In this document: piece by piece, positions 1 to 5,373 of the stretch
Numbering within the stretch: position 1 is the stretch's first letter
How the letters are laid out: the number at the start of each line of letters is the position of its first letter
Source of the DNA: Mariprofundaceae bacterium
Lineage (GTDB): Bacteria; Pseudomonadota; Zetaproteobacteria; Mariprofundales; Mariprofundaceae
Assembly: GCA_027075825.1 (NCBI GenBank)
Contig: JALSZZ010000423.1
Coordinates: forward strand, 1 to 6,670
Reading direction: 5' to 3'
DNA: 6,670 bases
Position numbers and translations under genes: made by a program
Notes under the pieces: model-generated
The model's database searches: none
What the model was told of the DNA's origin: nothing
The model's input: the letters and a program-made list of their open reading frames with translations, nothing else

Positions 1-105
1 GATCAGACCAATACGCGCACCCTTGCGAATACTCAGCGACACACCGTCCAGCAGTTGTTGGCCGCCGTAAGCCTTATCCACATGGTTAACCGTAATCAGT
101 GGCAT
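1..105 (-). CDS. ABC-F family ATPase (Uup/EttA-like), N-terminal fragment
   Basis: This is the first 35 codons of a gene that runs off the left edge. The peptide begins MPLITVNHVDKAYGGQQLL and ends RKGARIGLI, directly before the expected Walker A loop, which lies outside the window. The spacing from the start to 'GARIGLI' is that of an ABC nucleotide-binding domain with no preceding membrane region. The wording 'G.RIGLIG.NGAGKS' is typical of soluble ABC-F proteins, which act on the ribosome, rather than of transporter ATPases; that is an inference from a short stretch. The ATG at 103-105 has a good GAGGAA ribosome binding site 6 nt upstream, and the start overlaps the end of the arsR-like gene by 10 nt, so it is the fourth gene of the rpoZ-spoT-arsR unit. 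A transporter ATPase is the main alternative. Confidence 0.7.
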   Translation of the reverse strand, partial: MPLITVNHVDKAYGGQQLLDGVSLSIRKGARIGLI

Positions 106-431
106 GGGTGTTCCTCATTGCCACAAAGTGCCCGCAATCGCCTGGCATCCGAGTGATTACATTCATCCGCCTGTGCCAGCACCAGTTGTTTCAGGCTCAT
201 CACCGCTTCGTTATCCGGCAGTTGGTAATACACCCATTTGCCACGACGTTCCGCTGTGACCAGACCACAATGCTTGAGCTTGCCCAGATGACGGGACACC
301 GAACTTTGCGGTAGCGCCAGCGCTTCTACCAGATAACAAACGCATAATTCATCATGCAGGCATAGCAGATAAAATACCCGCAGACGGGAGTGATCCGCCA
401 GACCTTTGAATAAAGAAGAAAGTTCGCTCAT
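96..431 (-). CDS. ArsR/SmtB-family winged-helix transcriptional regulator
   Basis: A 111-residue protein of normal length for ArsR/SmtB repressors, which are dimeric winged-helix proteins that usually release DNA on binding metal or metalloid. The N-terminal helix carries 'LADHSRLRVFYLL'. This is followed by 'ELCVCYL' (C30, C32), close to the ELCVCDL arsenic(III)/metal site of classical ArsR. The recognition helix is 'QSSVSRHLGKLKHCGLV' (residues 42-58), and the wing contains 'RRGKWVYYQL' (62-71). Further cysteines lie at 55, 91, 103 and 110, and the tail ends HPCH, so a second thiol/histidine site is possible. The ATG overlaps the spoT stop as ATGA and has no Shine-Dalgarno sequence upstream, so its translation probably depends on coupling to spoT. 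No arsenic or metal resistance gene is visible nearby, so the effector is unknown. The family call is firm; the ligand is an inference. Confidence 0.92.
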   Translation of the reverse strand: MSELSSLFKGLADHSRLRVFYLLCLHDELCVCYLVEALALPQSSVSRHLGKLKHCGLVTAERRGKWVYYQLPDNEAVMSLKQLVLAQADECNHSDARRLRALCGNEEHPCH

Positions 432-2596
432 GTTTGCGCTGATGCGCGAAGTTCGGCAACAGCCTCTGGCAGCGGTTTGAGTGAGGGTACGTCACTGTCG
501 TGATCATGTTGTTCCCGCTGCACACGAATCACGCCGTCGAGGCGATTCAGCTTCCGCATAACATCGGCCAGCTGTTTGCGGTTGTTAACCTCAATCAGAA
601 AATACAGATGGGTGATGGCGCCGGGCAGCTGATCCATTCGCATATCTTCAATATTGATTCCCTCATCGGTAATGGTTGTGGAAATCCGCGAGAGCATGCC
701 ACGCTGGTTATTGGTCTTCAGGTGAATGCCGGTTGTATAGCTGCGCTTCCCTTCCGGCATCCAGTTAAAAGGCTGCCATTCAGCATGGGTTTGCGCTACC
801 CGACGACAACGAATGCCGTGCAGTTCGATCCCCCGGTTTTTGACAAAGCGACCCACCACCGCATCGCCGGGAACCGGATAACAGCAATTCGCCGGGTAAA
901 GCATATGCTGACTGACACCATTCAGTCTGCCCTCATCGACCTTGCCATACAGCGACCTGAACAGCTGATCAAATGACAGTTCATTGCGCCCCAGCTGTTC
1001 TTTCAGTTCATCCATGCTGTCGCAACCAAGCTGTCGTAAAATACTGGGAGGAATTTCACTGGTACCGAAGTTGCGTAGCAGACGTTCGCCAAGCGCAATG
1101 CTTTCCGCCCTGTTTTGCTTGCGGAAAAACTGGCGAATGGCATGACGCGCCCGCGAAGTGCGAACAATGCCCAGCCAGCTATGTGAGGGCGACTGCTCCG
1201 GGTTGGTAATCACTTCCACGCGATCGCCATTATACAATCGGCGTGAAAGATCCGTGTCCTCACCATTAACGCGCACGGCCACACACTGATTGCCGACTGT
1301 GGTGTGGATGGCATAGGCAAAATCCAGCGCCGTGGCGCCGCGGGGCAATGAATACACATCACCATCACGGCTGAACACAAACACCTCCTGAATGAATAAA
1401 TCAAGTTGAACATTTTCAAGAAACTCTGCGGAGTCGGATGCTTCACGCGAATAATCCGCGAGGATTTTTACCCACTCCAGGTTTTCGATTTCAGCATCAG
1501 GGTTTTCCTTGTAACGCCAGTGGGCGGCAATGCCTTCTTCAGCGTATTCATGCATTTTTCGCGTGCGAATCTGGATTTCAGTACACTGGCCGCTCTCCAG
1601 ATAGACAGCCGTATGCAGCGACTGGTAACCATTGCTTTTCGGGCTGCTGATATAGTCCTTGAACGATCCAATATGATAGCGATACAACTCGTGAATCAGG
1701 CCCAGCGCCTGATAACAGGCAGCTTTGCTGTTCTCATCGGTGATAATCCGAAAGGCCAGCACATCATTCAGCGCCGCAAACGGCACCTGCTTTTCTGCCA
1801 GTTTGTTGTGCAGGCTGTAGATATGTTTGGTGCGCGAGGTTACCGTCGCTCTGAAACCATTGGCCTGTAGCGCATTGTGAATCAGCTGTTCCATTTCCGC
1901 AGGCGTATGCTTCAGCGATGCAATATATTCATCACGCATGGCTGCCAGTTCACAGTAACGTTGCCGCTCCAGGGTAAAAAAGGAAAGCTCCTGAAGCGCC
2001 TGCTTCATCCACTGCATGCCCAGCCGGTTGGCCAGCGGCGCATAAAATTCCAGCGTTTCTCTGGCAATCCGCTGCGCTGACGCTGGTGGCATGGAACCGA
2101 GCGTGGACATATTGTGCAGGCGATCCGCCAGCTTGACGAAAATAACCCGAAGGTTCCGGGTCATGGCAAAAAGCATTTTGCGCATGCTTTCTGTGGCGAC
2201 CACCTGTTTGGAAAGCTTCTTGCCGACATTATCCAGCTTGGTCACGCCATCGACCAGTTGCGCAATATCCGAGCCAAAGTTTTCGGCGACATCGTTAAGC
2301 GTGACCTCGGTATCTTCTACCGTGTCATGCAGCAGTCCCGTAACAATGCAATCCTCATCAAAGCGCATTTCAGCCAGTAAACCAGCCACCGCCAGCGGAT
2401 GCGTAATGAATAATTCGCCGGACTTTCGCTTCTGCAAACCATGCGCCTGAGCAGCAAAGACATAAGCCCTCTTGATGCGCTCAACATCAGCATCAGGGTC
2501 ATAACTCTCCACACGATCAATAATCTCATAAATGCGCGAGGCAAACGAGATGGTGGAACGAAATACATCGGTGTAACTTAGCGTTTTTTCCGGCAT
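428..2596 (-). CDS. spoT: Bifunctional (p)ppGpp synthetase/hydrolase, SpoT-type RSH
   Basis: A 722-residue long RelA/SpoT homologue that makes and degrades the alarmone (p)ppGpp in the cytosol. Domains in order: HD hydrolase (about 40-190), with H66 of 'ITHP', the 'HDTVED' motif at 90-95 and D158 in 'KLADRLHN'; synthetase (about 245-365), with 'RTKHIYS' 255-261, D278, 'NGYQSLHT' 322-329 and E340 in 'EIQIRT'; TGS (about 405-465); a zinc-finger/CC region with C571, C572, H593 and C597; and ACT (about 620-695). The hydrolase residues all appear intact, which argues against a RelA-type synthetase-only enzyme. The RXKD loop of bifunctional enzymes reads S311-F-K-D, so its first arginine is missing. 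The ATG at 2594-2596 is the first start after an in-frame TGA 12 nt upstream. A GGAGG lies 17 nt before it, which is unusually far. It follows rpoZ by 37 nt. Confidence 0.96.
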   Translation of the reverse strand: MPEKTLSYTDVFRSTISFASRIYEIIDRVESYDPDADVERIKRAYVFAAQAHGLQKRKSGELFITHPLAVAGLLAEMRFDEDCIVTGLLHDTVEDTEVTLNDVAENFGSDIAQLVDGVTKLDNVGKKLSKQVVATESMRKMLFAMTRNLRVIFVKLADRLHNMSTLGSMPPASAQRIARETLEFYAPLANRLGMQWMKQALQELSFFTLERQRYCELAAMRDEYIASLKHTPAEMEQLIHNALQANGFRATVTSRTKHIYSLHNKLAEKQVPFAALNDVLAFRIITDENSKAACYQALGLIHELYRYHIGSFKDYISSPKSNGYQSLHTAVYLESGQCTEIQIRTRKMHEYAEEGIAAHWRYKENPDAEIENLEWVKILADYSREASDSAEFLENVQLDLFIQEVFVFSRDGDVYSLPRGATALDFAYAIHTTVGNQCVAVRVNGEDTDLSRRLYNGDRVEVITNPEQSPSHSWLGIVRTSRARHAIRQFFRKQNRAESIALGERLLRNFGTSEIPPSILRQLGCDSMDELKEQLGRNELSFDQLFRSLYGKVDEGRLNGVSQHMLYPANCCYPVPGDAVVGRFVKNRGIELHGIRCRRVAQTHAEWQPFNWMPEGKRSYTTGIHLKTNNQRGMLSRISTTITDEGINIEDMRMDQLPGAITHLYFLIEVNNRKQLADVMRKLNRLDGVIRVQREQHDHDSDVPSLKPLPEAVAELRASAQT

Positions 2597-2633
2597 GGCG
2601 CGTCGTCAGTTTGCCTCCGCACAACAGCGCCTG

Positions 2634-2888
2634 TCAGAGCTGGGCATCTTCCAGTTCTTGCAGACGCTTTTTCTCCATTTCTTCAATGGCCTGAAGCTGC
2701 TCCCAGGTCATTTTACCGCCACCAATTTCACGCAGTGCCAGCACGGGAGGCTTTTCGCCGTCTTCAACATCTTCAATCACCGGCTCCTGACCATCCAGCA
2801 ACTGCCGGGCTCGCCGCGCAGCGAGCAGTACCATTTCAAAGCGGTTGGGGTAAACTTCAATGCAGTCTTCAATTGTAACGCGGGCCAT
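2634..2888 (-). CDS. rpoZ: DNA-directed RNA polymerase omega subunit
   Basis: An 84-residue omega subunit, which binds the C-terminal end of beta-prime, helps RNA polymerase assemble and, in proteobacteria, forms part of a ppGpp site at the omega/beta-prime interface. The hallmark N-terminus [11 protein letters not shown] is followed by '[16 protein letters not shown]' (15-30) and 'PVLALREI' (48-55), with a charged helical tail. A start 7 codons upstream (2909) is open in frame, but I chose the ATG at 2886-2888 because it gives the family N-terminus and has an AGAGGAG ribosome binding site 5 nt upstream. It is the first gene of the leftward unit, with spoT next. gmk, the usual upstream neighbour in gammaproteobacteria, is not present; the 117 nt upstream run straight into a MITE-like element. 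Confidence 0.95.
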   Translation of the reverse strand: MARVTIEDCIEVYPNRFEMVLLAARRARQLLDGQEPVIEDVEDGEKPPVLALREIGGGKMTWEQLQAIEEMEKKRLQELEDAQL

Positions 2889-3005
2889 ATCATCTCCTCT
2901 ACTCACCACCTGAAAGGCAGTGACAGCATACTCTGCTCATCTGTGCCGTATTTTTTCGTCCTCAGATCAACAGATGCCAATAAACCTTGTCGAGACCAAC
3001 TCTAG
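2889..3005. other. rpoZ upstream region
   Basis: This 117-nt gap must carry the leader, and presumably the promoter, of the rpoZ-spoT-arsR unit, because a mobile-element copy begins immediately to its right. Only the rpoZ ribosome binding site is clear. TTGGCA and TTGATC hexamers occur on the minus strand, but none pairs with a good -10 box at 16-18 nt, so I do not place a promoter. Confidence 0.4.
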
Positions 3006-3177
3006 GAGTCTGTCGGACTTTAGCAAATCTGTTGCGAAAAATCGGATATTGGCCAAATCTTCGCCCTGTTTTTGTTAAATAGTGCTGCTATTTAGTGCTG
3101 CTACTTACCGCCAACAGGTCGTATATCTGGCTCAATCCCGCTATTTCTCATGACGATTGCCAAAATCCGACAGACTT
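3006..3177 (+). mobile_element. MITE-like element, copy 1
   Basis: A 172-bp non-coding element with imperfect terminal inverted repeats of about 21 bp: the left end reads GAGTCTGTCGGACTTTAGCA, and the right end read inward is AAGTCTGTCGGATTTTGGCA. It matches the reverse complement of 3544-3713 with 9 substitutions (8 of them transitions) and one 2-nt gap. A 13-bp tandem repeat (TAGTGCTGCTATT / TAGTGCTGCTACT, 3080-3105) lies at its centre and is where the two copies differ most. CTAG (3002-3005) and CTGG (3178-3181) flank it, possibly a decayed 4-bp target duplication. Size, terminal repeats, a second copy and lack of a transposase fit a miniature inverted-repeat transposable element moved in trans by a full-length IS elsewhere. 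The parent family is not established from sequence alone. Confidence 0.85.
3080..3105. repeat. Two-unit 13-bp tandem repeat inside MITE copy 1
   Basis: TAGTGCTGCTATT (3080-3092) is followed directly by TAGTGCTGCTACT (3093-3105), one mismatch apart. In the other MITE copy the same place holds an 11-nt and a 13-nt version with TAGCGCT cores, which can pair as AGCGCT (3622-3627) with AGCGCT (3633-3638). The middle of the element is therefore its variable part. Confidence 0.8.
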
Positions 3178-3306
3178 CTGGAAGGATGTCCGGGAATAGA
3201 AAGACCTGCTGCGAAATTCCCGTTTTCAGCCTTCGTTGCCAGTTCAGTTTGCGCCTGCCTTTGCCACTGTCTGCACTGTCTGCGCGCCCGTGTTAATGGA
3301 TATGGC
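3178..3306. other. Leader segment between MITE copy 1 and the small-gene promoter
   Basis: About 130 nt without a convincing gene. It contains a perfect two-unit tandem repeat of CACTGTCTG (3265-3282) and a weak GGGAAT...ATTCCC pairing near 3191-3220. It may belong to the upstream region of the small membrane-protein gene. I see no strong promoter or operator here. Confidence 0.4.
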
Positions 3307-3334
3307 TTGACGAATAGCAGAAGCCGGTTACCTT
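3307..3334 (+). promoter_or_regulatory. Candidate sigma-70 promoter of the small membrane-protein gene
   Basis: TTGACG at 3307-3312 matches five of six bases of the -35 consensus. After a 16-nt spacer, TACCTT at 3329-3334 keeps the three most important -10 positions (first T, first A, last T). Transcription would start near 3341 and give a leader of about 32 nt before the ATG at 3373. The -10 box is weak, so this is a candidate only. Confidence 0.4.
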
Positions 3335-3372
3335 TTGCCTCAAATATTTGATCCTCTGGAGGGGTAATACTC

Positions 3373-3483
3373 ATGCATCTGGAAGCTTTTTTACCTGCTT
3401 TTACAATTTTCATCGTCCTTGGTCTGGTCATGCCTGTGCTGCTGTCAGGCATCGCTATGGGCGATCACAGCACCAAATCCTGA
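3373..3483 (+). CDS. Small single-pass membrane protein, 36 residues, unrecognised
   Basis: The ORF encodes a peptide starting MHLEAFLPAF and ending GDHSTKS. Residues 7-29 form one long hydrophobic stretch (LPAFTIFIVLG, then LVMPVLLSGIAM) that fits an inner-membrane helix, with a short polar tail. Support for it being real: GGAGGGG at 3358-3364 ahead of the ATG, a candidate promoter at 3307-3334, and a strong intrinsic terminator starting 21 nt after the stop, so a complete one-gene transcription unit. I do not recognise the family. Small membrane subunits of respiratory oxidases and transporters have this size and shape, but I see no diagnostic residues. It sits between two inverted MITE-like copies and upstream of gpmI on the same strand. 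Because it is so short, codon-level evidence is limited. Confidence 0.65.
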   Translation: MHLEAFLPAFTIFIVLGLVMPVLLSGIAMGDHSTKS

Positions 3484-3504
3484 TTAAAACCAGAAGCAGT
3501 CTGA

Positions 3505-3529
3505 GGCTCGGCTTTGCCGGGCCTTTTTT
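3505..3529 (+). terminator. Rho-independent terminator after the small membrane-protein gene
   Basis: GGCTCGGC (3505-3512), loop TTT, GCCGGGCC (3516-3523), then six T residues (3524-3529). All eight stem positions pair (one as T-G), which is a strong intrinsic terminator. It closes the small gene and separates it from gpmI, 207 nt downstream. Confidence 0.92.
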
Positions 3530-3543
3530 ATGCCTGCGTCCGG

Positions 3544-3713
3544 GAGTCTGTCGGACTTTGGCAATCGTCACGAGAAATAGCGGGATTGAGCCAGATATAC
3601 GACCTGTTGGCGGCAAATAGCAGCGCTAAATAAGCGCTATTTAACAAAAACAGGGCGAAGATTTGGCCAATATCCGATTTTTCGCAACAGATTTGCCAAC
3701 GTCCGACAGACTC
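3544..3713 (-). mobile_element. MITE-like element, copy 2 (inverted relative to copy 1)
   Basis: A 170-bp element that is the reverse complement of 3006-3177 at about 94% identity. Its ends read GAGTCTGTCGGACTTTGGCA at the left and, inward from the right, GAGTCTGTCGGACGTTGGCA. These inner and outer ends are better conserved than in copy 1. The flanking tetranucleotides are CCGG (3540-3543) and CTGG (3714-3717), again of the form CYRG. It fills almost the whole gap between the terminator at 3529 and the gpmI ribosome binding site at 3723. An ORF crosses it on the minus strand but is not credible as a gene. I see no well-spaced -35/-10 pair pointing at gpmI inside it. Confidence 0.85.
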
Positions 3714-3736
3714 CTGGCATACGGAGATAACAACAC

Positions 3737-5368
3737 ATGTCTGAATCACACGATAACACGCGAACCCCCGTATTACTCGTGGTCATGGATGGCTGGGGCC
3801 TGGGTGCTGGTGATGCTTATGATGCCGTCGCCCAGGCGCGAACGCCTGCCTTTGATCGCCTGTGGCAACAAGGCTCGCATACCCGGCTGCTGACCCATGG
3901 CCCTTATGTTGGCCTGCCTTCGGATAAAGACCTTGGTGGCTCCGAGGTCGGGCACCTGACCATGGGAGCAGGCAGTCTGCTTGACCAGGGCCCGACACGC
4001 ATCAATCGCAGCATTGACGACGGCAGTTTTTTTGAATCCCAGGCGCTGAAAGCCATCATACAGCGTGGTCTGAACGGTGGCTGCGTGCATCTTGTTGGTC
4101 TGCTTTCCGATGGCAATATTCACTCCCATATCGACCATTTTATCGCCCTGATCCGTCATGCTGATCAGCAGGGCGTTGCCCGTTTACGCCTTCATGCCTT
4201 GCTGGATGGCCGTGATGTTGGCGTACAGACGGCGCAGAATTATATACAACGCATCGAATCCGTGTTTGCCCCGATTAACAGCAAGGCTGATCGCGATTAT
4301 CGTTTTGCTTCCGGTGGTGGCCGTGAGAGCATTACCATGGATCGGGATCATCACTGGGAGAAGGTTGCCGAAGGCTGGCAGGCGCATGTTCACGGTCGCA
4401 GTTCACGGCATTTTACCTCCATGAACGAGGCCATTAACACACTGCGCAGTGAGCAACCGGGCATCGTCGATCAGGATTTGCCAGGCTTTGTCATTGATGA
4501 TGCCACAGGGCAGCCATGCGGCGTGATGCAGAATGGCGATGCCGTGATTATGGTGAATTTCCGGGGAGATCGCGCCATCGAGCTGACTGAGGCCTTCTGT
4601 CTGGATGATTTTGACGGCTTTGATCGCGGCTCCTGCCCGGATCTGCTGTTTGCTGGTATGATGGTCTATGACGAAGATCGCAACCTGCCGCCCTTACAGC
4701 TGATGGGGCCGACCGTCGTTGATCAAAGCCTTGGTCGCCTGCTGGTAGCGCGCGGCATTCGTCAGTTTCGCCTCAGCGAAACGCAGAAATACCCGCATGT
4801 GACGTTTTTCTTCAATGGAGGGTACCGTGAACCGCTGGATCCTGCACTGGAAGATTATGTGCTGATCCCCTCTGACAAGGGAATTTCCTTTGCCGATGCG
4901 CCGGTCATGAAATCAGTGGAAATCACCGATACAGCGATTGAACTCATGGCCACCGGCGACTACGGCTTCGGCTTGATCAATTACCCCAATGCGGATATGG
5001 TCGGGCATTGTGGCAAGCTGGCACCGGCGATTGCCGCCATTGAGGCGGTGGATAGCGCGCTTGAGCGACTGATGGCCGCCGCCCGCGATCACGGCTGGGC
5101 GTTGCTGGTCACCGCCGATCACGGGAATGCCGAAGAAATGCAGGTGGCAGGCGCGCATGGCGATGAAGCCTCGACCCGCCATTCGCTGAACCCGGTACCC
5201 TGTATTGCCTGGCACCCGCAGCGCACCTTCCCTGCCTTGCGGCAGCCACATGCGGAGGATACTGTTACCGAAACGCCTGGACTTTCCCACATCGCGGCCA
5301 CAGTGCTGGAGATGATGGGCGAGCCGGTTCCGGCAGCCTTTCACGCTTCATTATTTGACAGGAGTTAG
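3737..5368 (+). CDS. gpmI: 2,3-bisphosphoglycerate-independent phosphoglycerate mutase
   Basis: A 543-residue cytosolic enzyme that interconverts 3- and 2-phosphoglycerate in glycolysis and gluconeogenesis, using two Mn2+ ions and a phosphoserine intermediate. It belongs to the alkaline phosphatase superfamily. Visible active-site residues: D18 in 'VMDGWG'; catalytic S69 in 'LGGSEVGH'; H129 in 'SDGNIHSH'; 'DGRD' 157-160; R276 and R279 in 'NFRGDR'; K351 in 'SETQKYPHVTFF'; D420 and H424 in 'NADMVGH'; D461 and H462 in 'TADHGNAEEM'; H482. It is longer than the E. coli protein (about 514). It carries 'ASGGGRESITMDRDHHWEKVAEGW'-like wording (191-214) and 'IPSDKGISF', which resemble the plant-type subgroup. 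The residue before SEVGH is G where N is usual. The ATG at 3737 has GGAG at 3723-3726, 10 nt upstream. The next gene starts 5 nt after its stop. Confidence 0.96.
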   Translation: MSESHDNTRTPVLLVVMDGWGLGAGDAYDAVAQARTPAFDRLWQQGSHTRLLTHGPYVGLPSDKDLGGSEVGHLTMGAGSLLDQGPTRINRSIDDGSFFESQALKAIIQRGLNGGCVHLVGLLSDGNIHSHIDHFIALIRHADQQGVARLRLHALLDGRDVGVQTAQNYIQRIESVFAPINSKADRDYRFASGGGRESITMDRDHHWEKVAEGWQAHVHGRSSRHFTSMNEAINTLRSEQPGIVDQDLPGFVIDDATGQPCGVMQNGDAVIMVNFRGDRAIELTEAFCLDDFDGFDRGSCPDLLFAGMMVYDEDRNLPPLQLMGPTVVDQSLGRLLVARGIRQFRLSETQKYPHVTFFFNGGYREPLDPALEDYVLIPSDKGISFADAPVMKSVEITDTAIELMATGDYGFGLINYPNADMVGHCGKLAPAIAAIEAVDSALERLMAAARDHGWALLVTADHGNAEEMQVAGAHGDEASTRHSLNPVPCIAWHPQRTFPALRQPHAEDTVTETPGLSHIAATVLEMMGEPVPAAFHASLFDRS

Positions 5369-5373
5369 CGAAC

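Noticed and set aside
500..976. Plus-strand ORF of 158 codons opposite the spoT 3' part
   Set aside because: It is antisense to well-conserved ACT and zinc-finger coding sequence and its translation shows no recognisable domain, so it is a shadow ORF.
3080..3105. CRISPR-like repeat
   Set aside because: There are only two directly adjacent 13-bp units with no spacers, and they lie inside a transposable element.
3141..3452. Minus-strand ORF of 103 codons between the two MITE copies
   Set aside because: It starts inside the small membrane-protein gene, crosses its promoter region and ends in MITE copy 1, so its sequence is best explained by those features.
3544..3713. Promoter for gpmI inside MITE copy 2
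   Set aside because: TATTTA, TAAATA and TATACG hexamers are present, but none has an acceptable -35 box at 16-18 nt. I could not support a specific site.
3528..3749. Minus-strand ORF of 73 codons across MITE copy 2
   Set aside because: Almost all of it is element sequence, the start codon lies in the gpmI 5' end, there is no ribosome binding site in context, and the other copy differs by a 2-nt gap that breaks the frame.
4913..5344. Minus-strand ORF of 143 codons opposite gpmI
   Set aside because: It overlaps the metal-binding C-terminal coding region of gpmI and has the low-complexity histidine/arginine look of a shadow frame, with no family resemblance.
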